DNA from: Burkholderia diffusa | Lineage (GTDB): Bacteria > Pseudomonadota > Gammaproteobacteria > Burkholderiales > Burkholderiaceae | Assembly: GCF_902499115.1 (NCBI RefSeq) | Contig: NZ_CABVPN010000008.1 | Coordinates: 159,856 to 223,855 of the forward strand | Direction: 5' to 3' | DNA: 64,000 bases | Shown: one piece after another, positions 56,622 to 64,000 of the stretch | Layout of the letters: every line of letters starts with the position of its first letter | How positions within the stretch are numbered: position 1 is the first letter of the stretch | Translations under genes and position numbers: made by a program | The notes under the pieces: generated by a model | What the model saw: the letters and a program-made list of their open reading frames with translations, nothing else | The model's database searches: none | What the model was told of the DNA's origin: nothing

Positions 56622-57752
56622 TCACGCATTGCGCGAGTACACGCGCCGATGCCGCACCGCTTCCGCCAGCACGTCCAGCACCGGCTCCGTCTGCGTCCAG
56701 CTCAAACATGCATCCGTAATCGACACGCCATACTGCAACGGCACGCCGGGCTTCAGATCCTGACGCCCGGCCTCGAGATGACTCTCCACCATCACGCCGA
56801 CGATCCGGTGCTCGCCCTGCGACAGTTGCCGCGCAAGATCCTGCGCGACTTCGATCTGCCGCTCATGCGACTTGTTCGAGTTCGCGTGCGAGCAATCGAC
56901 CATCACCTGCTCGCGCAACCCGCTCTTGCGCAGCACCGCGCAGCTCGCCTCGACGTGCTCCGCATCGTAGTTCGGCCCGTTCTTGCCACCGCGCAGGATC
57001 ACGTGCGCGTCGTCGTTGCCGCGCGTCTCGAAGATCGCGGCCATGCCCATCTTCGTCATCCCCATGAACGCGTGGCTCGCGCGCGCGGCGACGATCGCGT
57101 CCGACGCGACCTGCACGCCGCCGTCGGTGCCGTTCTTGAAGCCGATCGGGCAGCTGAGCCCCGACGCGAGCTGGCGATGACTCTGGCTCTCGGTCGTGCG
57201 CGCGCCGATCGCGCCCCACGCGATCAGGTCGGCGATGTACTGCGGGCTCAGCAGGTCGAGGAATTCGGTCGACGCGGGGAGGCCGAGCGCGTTGATGTCG
57301 AGCAGCAGTTGCCGCGCCGCGCGCAGCCCTTCGTTGATGCGGAAGCTGCCGTCCAGGCGCGGATCGTTGATGTAGCCCTTCCAGCCGACGGTCGTGCGCG
57401 GCTTCTCGAAGTACACGCGCATCGTGATCAGCAGGTCGTCCTTCAGCGCATCGGCGGCGGCCTTCAGGCGACGTGCGTAGTCGAGCGCCTGGTCGTGGTC
57501 GTGGATCGAGCACGGGCCGACGACGAGCAGCAGCCGGTCGTCGCGGCCGTGCAGGATGTCGCCGATCGCGCGGCGCGTGTCCTCGACGAGCGTCTGCGTG
57601 GCGGCCGGCACCGGCAGTTCATCCTGCAGCAGCGCGGGCGAGATCAGCGGGCGCACGGCGCCGATGCGGACGTCGTCGATGCGCGTGGTGTCCTGCGTCG
57701 CGTCGGCGCTGCCCACCTCGCGATCGTGGGAAGGATTGTCGAGGTTCTGCAT
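56622..57752 (-). CDS. aroG: Class I DAHP synthase (3-deoxy-7-phosphoheptulonate synthase)
   Basis: A 376-residue enzyme that joins PEP and erythrose 4-phosphate, the first step of the shikimate pathway. AroFGH-type motifs: VVGPCSIHD, MRVYFEKPRTTVGWKGYIND, GARTTESQSHRQLASGLSCP, GFKNGTDG, RGGKNGPNYD and VMVDCSHANSNK. Metal ligands (Cys in GPCSIHD, His in CSHAN) are present. ATG 57752 with GGAG. Which aromatic amino acid feeds back on it (AroF, AroG or AroH type) cannot be told. Confidence 0.95.
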   Translation of the reverse strand: MQNLDNPSHDREVGSADATQDTTRIDDVRIGAVRPLISPALLQDELPVPAATQTLVEDTRRAIGDILHGRDDRLLLVVGPCSIHDHDQALDYARRLKAAADALKDDLLITMRVYFEKPRTTVGWKGYINDPRLDGSFRINEGLRAARQLLLDINALGLPASTEFLDLLSPQYIADLIAWGAIGARTTESQSHRQLASGLSCPIGFKNGTDGGVQVASDAIVAARASHAFMGMTKMGMAAIFETRGNDDAHVILRGGKNGPNYDAEHVEASCAVLRKSGLREQVMVDCSHANSNKSHERQIEVAQDLARQLSQGEHRIVGVMVESHLEAGRQDLKPGVPLQYGVSITDACLSWTQTEPVLDVLAEAVRHRRVYSRNA

Positions 57753-57862
57753 GGGGATTCTCCGGGGACGTCTGGAATGATGTGCAGGCTCGATTATGGC
57801 ACTCGCGCGTGGCGGCAGCGAGGCGCGGCGGGGGACGGCGACCGGCGTCAAGGCGCCGGATG

Positions 57863-57888
57863 AAAAAAGGCGATCCGCGAAGGATCGC
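57863..57888 (-). terminator. Intrinsic terminator downstream of the truncated lipase
   Basis: 7-bp stem GCGATCC (57870-57876) with GGATCGC (57882-57888), 5-nt loop, followed on the minus strand by six T (57868-57863). It lies 30 bp after the lipase stop and shows that the original lipase gene ended here. Confidence 0.85.
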
Positions 57889-57917
57889 ACGGCGCTTGAT
57901 GTCGATGCGCGTGGCGG

Positions 57918-58790
57918 CTAGTGCAGCGTTTCGGGCGCGAGCGAATTGCTCGGCAACAATGCCGTCAGCGCGCAATTGCTCGGCGCGGCCTTGCCGCCGA
58001 AGCGGTCGTACAGCCAGGGCAGCATCCCGGCCACCCAAGGCGCGATCGCGCCAGCATGTTCGAGCGGATATTCGGTGTACACGACCGGTACGCCGCTGGC
58101 ACAGAATTTCTGCGCCAGCGCGCGTACATCGTACGCGAGCATCACGCCGTCGCCCACCTGGCTGCCGAAGGTGCCGTCGAGCACGCCGGCCGTGCCCTGA
58201 CCGATATACATCGGAATCGTCGGCGACGCGGCCAGCCCGGCATTCACCTTGTTCGCGTAGGTCACGTACGCCGGAATGCTGTTGATGTCGTTCGCGTATC
58301 GCGGCTTGAACAGCGTCGCCCAATGCAGCCCCGTATACTTCGGCAGGATATAGGCGAGCGACTGGTTCTGGATGTCGTTGAACACGGCGACGCCGCTGTC
58401 GCTCAGATACGGCGTCAGATCGAAGCCGAAGCCGCGCGACAGCCCGGCGAGCGCAGCCGCCGCGACGCCGCCCCAGACGATGCTGCCGTCGACGTAGCGC
58501 AGGTTGTGCGCGGGATCGACCAGCACGCCGCCCTCGGCCGCGCCGACGAGTTGCTTGTTGATGTCCGGCGCATAGCTCGGCGCGAGTTGCGCGGCCCAGT
58601 TCGTCGCAATCGCACCGCCGGAATAGCCGATCATCGCGACCTTGCTGGTCGGCGCGAGGCCCGTCGACGGTGTGTTGAGCGCCGCGCGGATCGAATCGAG
58701 CGTCGTCATCCCGTATTCGGGGCCGGCGGCGAAGTCCGCCGTCTGGCCTTCCGTATCGGGCACGATCACGTTGTAGCCGAGCAGCAGCCC
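57918..58790 (-). pseudogene. Secreted lipase, N-terminus lost to an rhs junction
   Basis: About 290 codons remain of an alpha/beta-hydrolase of the secretory lipase (LIP) family: VIVPDTEGQ, the nucleophile elbow VAMIGYSGGAIATNW and a late YPLEHAGAIAPWV with the catalytic histidine. Intact relatives are roughly 400-450 residues and exported. Here the upstream part, including the signal peptide, is replaced at about 58790 by rhs sequence in a different frame. A GTG/ATG at 58769 could begin a shorter cytoplasmic protein, but it would lack export and the first strands of the fold. Confidence 0.85.
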
Positions 58791-59470
58791 GATGCATCGT
58801 GATACAGGAGTTCATCGCCCTTCGCCTCGAACGCAACGTGATACGGCGTCGTCCAGCGCGGCACGAGCGGCCCCTGCCCGTCATGCGCGCCGAAGTTCGA
58901 GCGATATGTGCGCGCCCATTCAACCGGCACGATGCCCGGCAGCACGAAATCCGTGTGAGTGAAGGACTCCTCGCCAAGCGCGAAGCCGATCGAGCCGACG
59001 GTGCCTTCGGCCCAATCTCGCAGCCCTTGCACCGCGACGTGCCGGCTTTTGGGCCTTCGCCTCGTCCGCACGCACTTCGACCTCGCCGCCGCCGTGCTTG
59101 AGTTTCGCCTGATTGGGGGTGGAGGAACTGACAGTCGCCTGCACGACATGCTTCCTGTGCTCGTAGACCTGCATCGCGCGAATCAGGAGATTGAGCATGT
59201 CCATCAGCGTGGCCGGGTCACTACGCGACAGGCTGTGCAGTTTCTCTTTCATGACCGGAATGAAGCCGCGCAGCGTTGTCGCCAACTCGCAAATCTTCTC
59301 GCGCGCTTCCTGCGTCGTCAGCAGCGCCGCAGCAGCGTTCAGATGCGCGTTCACGCCGGCCTTGCTCACTTCCTCCATCGCGCCATACAGGTTGACGACC
59401 ACTTGGAACGGGCTATGCACGAGGGCGCTGACCAACACCTGCGAGGCCTTCCTCCCCGCTGCCTTCAGGT
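58791..59470 (-). pseudogene. rhs N-terminal fragment, frameshifted
   Basis: Contains the N-terminal segment typical of Burkholderia Rhs proteins (HSPFQVVVNLYGAMEEVSKA and a helical EKICELATTLRGFIPVMKEK stretch), then in a second frame VQGLRDWAEGTVGSIGFALG and GIVPVEWARTYRSNFGAHDG, the first core region. The frame change falls at a CCCAAAA run near 59043-59050, where one base added or lost would join the two. The reading then breaks into the lipase at about 58790. Not translatable as one protein. Confidence 0.85.
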
Positions 59471-59509
59471 TGGCACGCGGAGCCGTGAACTGGCCCGCGG
59501 TAAGCTTAC

Positions 59510-59623
59510 GATGACCTCGTTCGCGTCACCCCACGCACGATAGCGTGCCGACCACGCAATCTCCCCCGCCTCGTCCGTCAATTCCTGCGGCGTACCGATC
59601 TGATCGCAATGATAGTACGCGAT
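59510..59623 (-). pseudogene. Short rhs core-tip fragment
   Basis: About 38 codons of the conserved region before the Rhs tip (AYYHCDQIGTPQELTDEAGE, IAWSARYRAWG), homologous to the same part of the current rhs gene. It ends abruptly and carries no toxin. It lies between the third immunity gene and the rhs N-terminal fragment and marks a recombination boundary. Confidence 0.85.
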
Positions 59624-59766
59624 GCTCGCAAGCACGGCACGTCGCCACCGGCGTCGTTCAACACGGCCGCCCCCTTCGCCTGCGCCAGCGGCGTAACTCA
59701 AGCAGGGCAGGCTCATCATTACCGCCGCTTAAATGAACGAAGGGCCGCGGCCCTTCGTTCCATCAA

Positions 59767-60162
59767 TCACGGACTACCAATATTTCCATAAGTAACGCTC
59801 TCAATACGAATCCAATCACACGAGAATGTCAATGCAGCTTCGTTCTTACACGAGATCCGTACAAAGACGCCTTCGCCAACATCCTTTAACTCAAACTTGT
59901 CGACGACGTTTTCATATCCCCATTGTTCAAACGATAAGCGGCTCACACCGATAAACGATAGCCCAACAAGAACCTCGCCGTAGTCACTGGGCCAGCGTTT
60001 TGGCCATGCTTTCGGTTTCTCCCGAGTAACGAACTTAACTGCCACCAGAGGATCATCGCATTTGAAATGAACATCGATAAGCTCAGCACCATCGAATGAT
60101 GGGAATTTCCCATACAGAGAAACTAAGGCCTGAGGGTTCATAACCCTGTTGTGCACTTTCAT
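59767..60162 (-). CDS. Putative immunity protein of displaced cassette 3 (Imm50-like)
   Basis: A 131-residue acidic protein, AT-rich compared with the chromosome. It opens MKVHNRVMNPQALVSLYGKF and includes GEVLVGLSFIGVSRLSFEQW, a pattern resembling the Imm50 family of polymorphic-toxin immunity proteins (tentative). ATG 60162 overlaps the toxin stop (TGA 60161-60159) in an ATGA arrangement; an earlier in-frame ATG at 60177 exists. It would neutralise the orphan toxin just upstream. Confidence 0.7.
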   Translation of the reverse strand: MKVHNRVMNPQALVSLYGKFPSFDGAELIDVHFKCDDPLVAVKFVTREKPKAWPKRWPSDYGEVLVGLSFIGVSRLSFEQWGYENVVDKFELKDVGEGVFVRISCKNEAALTFSCDWIRIESVTYGNIGSP

Positions 60163-60443
60163 TTCTTGTTCCGACAATTAAAGTAGTAGTGGTCATCCAT
60201 CCCGTCAACGGAACCTGTCCGAGGCCTGTCTTCCGGGCGAACATTATGGTGTGGCGGTTGATCGCCAACACCACCTTCACCGTAATAGTGCCCTGCCGAG
60301 TGGTCTTGAATAATGACGTTCTTTCCATTGACTTGGTAGGTCAATTCCCTAGTCATGATCGGCTGCTTGTCGTCGCCAAGGATCCAAGCGCCGCTCGTGT
60401 CAATCAATGGAACCATTTTCTGCCTTATCGGCTGTTGCGACAT
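60159..60443 (-). CDS. Orphan Rhs toxin domain, cassette 3 (nuclease-like)
   Basis: A 94-residue frame (from MSQQPIRQKMVPLID) that continues, in the same frame, an upstream rhs tip but is cut off from it by one TGA at 60518-60516. The C-terminal half is rich in histidine: VIIQDHSAGHYYGEGGVGDQ, PPHHNVRPEDR and DDHYYF. This pattern is seen in Rhs/CdiA C-terminal toxins and suggests a metal-dependent nuclease (inference). Coupled to its immunity gene by ATGA. Whether it is made now is unclear; the internal ATGs have no obvious ribosome-binding site. Confidence 0.7.
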   Translation of the reverse strand: MSQQPIRQKMVPLIDTSGAWILGDDKQPIMTRELTYQVNGKNVIIQDHSAGHYYGEGGVGDQPPHHNVRPEDRPRTGSVDGMDDHYYFNCRNKK

Positions 60444-60515
60444 CGAAATACCGAGTTGCCGCCGTATTTCTCTGAGGCTTGCTCGATGTGAGTTACCGCA
60501 CGGACCGCAAGGGCA

Positions 60516-60665
60516 TCAGGCCAGCCCGAGCGGATCAATCCACCCCGTCAGGTTCGGCGCGTACTGATATACGCTGACGCCACCAGCCAGTCCGATCACG
60601 TCTTTCGATATGAAGCGCCCAGACGTGGGATCGTAATACCAGTGCCGGTTGTAGTGCGGCCCCGT
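60516..60665 (-). pseudogene. rhs tip fragment in front of toxin 3, ending at TGA
   Basis: Fifty codons of the conserved Rhs tip (TGPHYNRHWYYDPTSGRFIS, KDVIGLAGG, WIDPLGLA) directly followed by TGA and, in the same frame, CPCGPCGNSH and then toxin 3. Upstream it is cut by a TAG at 60668-60666. Homologous to the same region of the current rhs gene. Confidence 0.88.
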
Positions 60666-60709
60666 CTATAGCTAAGCCGCAACAAGGAAACTCAGCGATC
60701 GACACCGTT

Positions 60710-61138
60710 CTACTCGAGTTTAGATCCATCCCAGCCAGGCGGTACCTTCGGCCGCTCTTTGGCAATTCGCTTCAACGACATACATCCGATCACGTCATAG
60801 CTGGCGACATTGATCAAAAGCACAAGCAGATATGCTAGAGATGGGATTGCCATCCAGCTTATACGTTCGGTGTCTTCAAGGCGGTTGACTGCAGCCAAAG
60901 CTTTATTGAAGCCGTGAAATTCGCGGCCCTGTGCTTCGAGATTTTTAGACCGCAGCTCAAGCAGCCCAAGCATTCCGGCACGAGAGTATTCGTCCAGATT
61001 TCCGTCACGCTGCAGAAATCTGTCCACATCCCCTCGGCTTATGGCTAACGCCAATACGTCCAGAGCCGGCTTGCTAAGATCTTTGCGCTTGACTACCGAA
61101 GCGAAGTCGACATGTCTCGATATTTCACGAATTTTCAT
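60710..61138 (-). CDS. Putative immunity protein of displaced cassette 2 (one membrane segment)
   Basis: A 142-residue protein from MKIREISRHVDFASVVKRKD. It is mainly helical and soluble up to about residue 95, then has one strongly hydrophobic segment (MAIPSLAYLLVLLINVASYD, about 96-115) and a basic tail. No family recognised. ATG 61138 overlaps the stop of the ADP-ribosyltransferase-like toxin in an ATGA junction, the clearest evidence that it is the cognate immunity gene. AT-rich relative to the chromosome. Confidence 0.7.
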   Translation of the reverse strand: MKIREISRHVDFASVVKRKDLSKPALDVLALAISRGDVDRFLQRDGNLDEYSRAGMLGLLELRSKNLEAQGREFHGFNKALAAVNRLEDTERISWMAIPSLAYLLVLLINVASYDVIGCMSLKRIAKERPKVPPGWDGSKLE

Positions 61139-61827
61139 GGATGCGTCACCTTTGCTCCAGACCTGCAGCCGCGCAGCAAAACCTCACTCTCGCCGTATTC
61201 GTCAATCGAATACTCCCACGACCAACTGTCCTTCGGACCCGGAGCACCCGTAGGCAATTCCAATACAACACCACCAGGGCCTTCTCGATTTGCCCACCAC
61301 TTTGCGATCTCGCGATCGCGAGTCCAAGATGTGAACGGACTGTCTGCAGAACGACCACCGGCGTTATGTTCGTCGGCTGATATGCTACCGCCAGGATTTC
61401 CAGGTGTAACGACACCTTTCGTCGCGTCTTCGATAGCTGGGTGCTTTGCGCTCACCCCACGATACAAGCAGTTGCAGCACGTCAAGCCTAATGGATCGAC
61501 CCATGCGATGGGATTCGGTGCGTACCGATAGCTGTTGAGTCCACCCGCATACCCAATCGGATCCTTGCTAACGAACCGCCCCACCTCCGGATCGTAATAC
61601 CGATAGCGGTTGTAGTGCAGCCCCGACTCATGGTCATGGTACTGCCCCTGGAAGCGGATGGGATTGGCGATCGGTGCTTTGCCCGATGCCTTCCTGATCG
61701 CCTCCTGCGCGACGCCCCACGCGCGGTACTCCGCGCTCCACGCAATCTCGCTGTGCTCGTCCGTCAGTTCCTTCGGCGAGCCGATCTGATCACACTGGTA
61801 ATAGCCAATCTGCGTAAATGCTATCGG
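61135..61827 (-). pseudogene. Displaced rhs tip with ADP-ribosyltransferase-like toxin, cassette 2
   Basis: An open frame of about 230 codons without its N-terminus (in-frame TAG at 61830-61828). It begins QIGYYQCDQIGSPKELTDEH, runs through the conserved tip to DPLGL, then the toxin. Numbered from the GTG at 61584, the toxin shows Arg42 (LYRGV), Thr85-Ser86 (SPFTSWT) and Glu132-x-Glu134 (YGESEVLLRG), the R-S-E catalytic signature of Arg-modifying ADP-ribosyltransferases. It is a complete toxin domain, silenced only by loss of the rhs gene in front. Coupled to the immunity gene at 60710. Confidence 0.8.
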
Positions 61828-61834
61828 CTAACAC

Positions 61835-62230
61835 CTATCTGCCCTCAAGATTGTATTTAGCAATTCTAGAAACATCCTCATCTTCATCTTGCGCAAGCCT
61901 CCTAATTATCGAGATAGGAGTCTTTTTATTTGAGGCGATACCTTGCCGAACCACTACGTCGATATCTTTTGACAGAAGTTCAAATAAATCATCAGACAAT
62001 TTCCTTTTTACCGCGACAAAGCGACGAACATCAGCCTCATATTGGCAAAGCAACGCCAAGATTTCGAGCTGGACAGTCTTATTGTGAGCAACCCATCTCC
62101 TATATTCTGGAAATCTATCGATGACATCTTTCCATACTGCCACGGGAGCCTCATCAGTCGCAGCACGATCATACTCATCTTTGATATCACTATTCCGTAG
62201 CGCAACAAATTCCTCAGCGGAGCGAATCAT
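61835..62230 (-). CDS. Immunity protein of the current rhs gene (HEAT/LRV-like helical repeats)
   Basis: A 131-residue alpha-helical protein (MIRSAEEFVALRNSDIKDEY). The C-terminal part has repeated short helices with conserved positions (LSDDLFELLSKDIDVVVRQG, ASNKKTPISIIRRLAQDEDE), similar to leucine-rich-variant or HEAT repeats found in immunity proteins. ATG 62230 shares the ATGA overlap with the rhs stop. An ATG 15 nt upstream is less likely. Very AT-rich compared with the core rhs sequence. Confidence 0.75.
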   Translation of the reverse strand: MIRSAEEFVALRNSDIKDEYDRAATDEAPVAVWKDVIDRFPEYRRWVAHNKTVQLEILALLCQYEADVRRFVAVKRKLSDDLFELLSKDIDVVVRQGIASNKKTPISIIRRLAQDEDEDVSRIAKYNLEGR

Positions 62231-64000
62231 TTTGAATCCTTGCATTTCAACGATTTAAAATCAATATTCTTCCCCGTATCGCTCTTGTGTTTTTTCATGT
62301 AATCGCCATAAACATCAGCATCTGCCACCCATACACCATTCTTATCGTATACCTTCCAAGCACTGTCCCCATGCCCTGTTTGATCTTCAGACCACCACAT
62401 GCCGGCTCCAGGATCTCGGACATACTTAGCATGCCCAACGCCAGGTACGTTGCCCGAACATACCCTGTCGAAATGATTTACTTTCCACTTGCCTCTGCAT
62501 GGGCAATTGGCGTTTTGGTTTGCCTTTGACGACGTTTGCTTTCTTCCAGCGCCTACCGGTGTTCTCGATAACCCTAACGGGTCGCTCCACTCAATCGGGT
62601 TTGGCGCGTATTGATAGACGTTGATCCCGCCGGCGAGCCCGATCGGGTCTTTCGATACGAACCGTCCGCTACTCGGATCATAGTACCGGTGCCGGTTGTA
62701 ATGTAGCCCCGTCTCATGGTCATGATACTGCCCCTGGAAGCGGATGGGATTGGCGATCAGTGCCTTCCCCGAGGCCTTGCGGATCGCCTCCTGCGCAACG
62801 CCCCAAGCACGGTACTCCGCGCTCCACGCAACCTCGCTGTGCTCGTCCGTCAGTTCCTGCGGCGTGCCGAGGTGATCACACTGGTACCACGCCAGGCTAT
62901 TGATGGCTGGTGCGGGCGGCGGCGGCAACCACAGCGGGTCTTCATCCTGCCGGTAGTAATCGCCGTACTCGGGCTGGTCCAGCAATTCGATGGCTTCCTC
63001 GCGCACCGCCTGCGCCACCGGCACGAAGCTGCCTGGCTCGTACACATAGTGCGTGGTGCGGGCGCCGAAGCCGTCCTCGTCGGCAATCTTGCTCTCCCAC
63101 GCCAGCGTGTCGCCGTCCCAGCCGTACAGCGTGAAGCCGCATTGCAGCGCGCGGTTGCGTTTCACGCGCTCGGCGCGGTTCCAGTGTGGCCCCGCCTCTC
63201 TTCTTTCCTCGTAGTGCGCCTGGCTGTGCTTGGACAGGCGCCGCCCAAGCGCGTCGTAGGTGTAGTCGACCTTCAGACGCTCGTCTTCGTAGTGCGTCAG
63301 GCGGTCGAACAGGTCCCAGGTGAAGCGACCTTCCTTGCCGTTGTGCCAGCGCTGCGTGAGGTTGCCGCGCGCGTCGTACCGGTAATGGGTGCCGGCGTAT
63401 TGCTTGAGCAGGTTATCCAGCGCCTTGATGCGCGGCATGCGCTGGCGCTCGGCTTCGCGCTGCTCGGCCGGGTCGATCAGGTTGCTCGCCGGGTCGAAGT
63501 CGAAGGTCTCGTGGCCGAGCCGGCTTTGCGCTTCGAGCAGGCGGCCCACCGGGTCGTAGCGGTAGGCGAGCTGGCCGCGCCGCGTGTCGTTGATGTCGGT
63601 GAGCTGGCCGCTGGCGTCGTAGCGGTAGCGACGCACCAGCAGGCGGTTGCCGCCCGCAGTTTGCCCGACCGGGCCTTTGGATTCGTGAGCAAGCACCTGC
63701 TCGCTGAGCCGCCCCATGGCGTCCCACTGCTGCGTTTGCAGCAGCCGGTTGCCTTGCAGCCGTGCGACTTCGCGGTGCAGGTCGTCGCGTTCGTAGCTGA
63801 CCAGTTCGCGCTCGTCGAGCTGCAGCGCCAGCAGGTGGCCACTGCCGTAGGTGAGCCAGCTGACACGGTGGCCGTCCGGGCGCACGGTGGCGATGCGCTG
63901 GTTCAGCGCATCGTATTCGTGCTGCCACACACCCACCAGCGGCTGGCCCAGGCGGGTGTAGTGCTGGTGCTCACGCACCAGGTTGCCGGCCGGGTCGTGG
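62227..64000 (-). CDS. Rhs polymorphic toxin protein (C-terminal about 590 codons; runs off the window)
   Basis: Continues beyond the right edge. Core region with YD-type repeats (RYRYDASGQLTDINDTRRGQ, HYRYDARGNLTQRW), the pre-tip LAWYQCDHLGTPQELTDEHS, and the tip SGRFVSKDPIGLAGG ending in DPLGL near 62575, where the Rhs shell releases its toxin. The toxin (about 115 residues) has CPCRGKWKVNHFDRVCSGN, then RDPGAGMWWSEDQTGHGDSA and WKVYDKNGVWVADADVYGDY. It resembles WWS-x-D-x-x-G-H-G toxins of Rhs/CdiA proteins, probably a nuclease (tentative). The GC-rich core changes to AT-rich DNA at the toxin. Such proteins are usually T6SS effectors or contact-dependent toxins. Confidence 0.92.
   Translation of the reverse strand, partial: HDPAGNLVREHQHYTRLGQPLVGVWQHEYDALNQRIATVRPDGHRVSWLTYGSGHLLALQLDERELVSYERDDLHREVARLQGNRLLQTQQWDAMGRLSEQVLAHESKGPVGQTAGGNRLLVRRYRYDASGQLTDINDTRRGQLAYRYDPVGRLLEAQSRLGHETFDFDPASNLIDPAEQREAERQRMPRIKALDNLLKQYAGTHYRYDARGNLTQRWHNGKEGRFTWDLFDRLTHYEDERLKVDYTYDALGRRLSKHSQAHYEERREAGPHWNRAERVKRNRALQCGFTLYGWDGDTLAWESKIADEDGFGARTTHYVYEPGSFVPVAQAVREEAIELLDQPEYGDYYRQDEDPLWLPPPPAPAINSLAWYQCDHLGTPQELTDEHSEVAWSAEYRAWGVAQEAIRKASGKALIANPIRFQGQYHDHETGLHYNRHRYYDPSSGRFVSKDPIGLAGGINVYQYAPNPIEWSDPLGLSRTPVGAGRKQTSSKANQNANCPCRGKWKVNHFDRVCSGNVPGVGHAKYVRDPGAGMWWSEDQTGHGDSAWKVYDKNGVWVADADVYGDYMKKHKSDTGKNIDFKSLKCKDSK

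Overview
The window is GC-rich DNA with dense genes and many GTG/TTG starts. It carries a propionate methylcitrate cluster, hopanoid genes (hpnA, hpnB, ispH, hpnH), Burkholderia-type H-NS proteins, DUF4148 proteins, a Tat-exported phospholipase C and an Rhs toxin locus. Together these point to a Burkholderia chromosome, most likely of the B. cepacia complex. No rRNA, tRNA, CRISPR array or intact insertion sequence was seen.

Layout. 1-4.6 kb: propionate catabolism (acnD start, prpC, prpB), divergent from the sigma-54 activator gene prpR; a sigma-54 promoter and an enhancer-like palindrome lie between them. 4.6-9.1 kb: a CGNR zinc-finger regulator divergent from a VOC enzyme with paired operators, a FAH-family enzyme, an IclR regulator and an H-NS-like protein. 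9.17-9.45 kb: a non-coding array of twelve 23-bp direct repeats between two convergent genes. 9.7-20.4 kb: a Pat-like acetyltransferase, H-NS, a lipoprotein, a BON-like protein, a sigma-54 regulator/GntP permease pair with three enhancer palindromes, a thioredoxin-fold protein and a GNAT enzyme. 21-25 kb: phospholipase C and a DedA-rhodanese fusion. 25-35 kb: a peptide-uptake block of OprD-type porin, five-gene Opp/Dpp ABC operon, XRE-cupin regulator and POT transporter. 35-45 kb: OpgC-like protein, rarD, acyP and hopanoid genes, with a histidine-laddered coiled-coil protein encoded between hpnA and hpnB. 45-52 kb: small secreted or hypothetical proteins, hemolysin III, ybdD-cstA and a PRC-barrel protein. 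52-56 kb: a NarL-type response regulator and a BvgS-like hybrid kinase separated by a decayed, inverted kinase paralogue. 56.6-57.8 kb: aroG.

57.9-64 kb: a truncated secreted lipase fused to rhs debris, then an Rhs locus read leftward. The current rhs gene, which runs off the window, ends in a toxin domain and is translationally coupled to an immunity gene. Behind it lie two displaced rhs-tip/toxin/immunity cassettes, one an R-S-E ADP-ribosyltransferase-like toxin and one separated from its rhs tip by a single in-frame TGA, and then further rhs debris. All three toxin-immunity junctions use the same ATGA overlap.

The observations judged most worth following are the 23-bp array, the Rhs cassette stack, the three-site sigma-54 enhancer, the coiled-coil protein with an Arg-His pair every 14 residues, and the kinase/pseudo-kinase inversion. 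All calls come from reading the sequence; family names are recognised from motifs and no database search was run.
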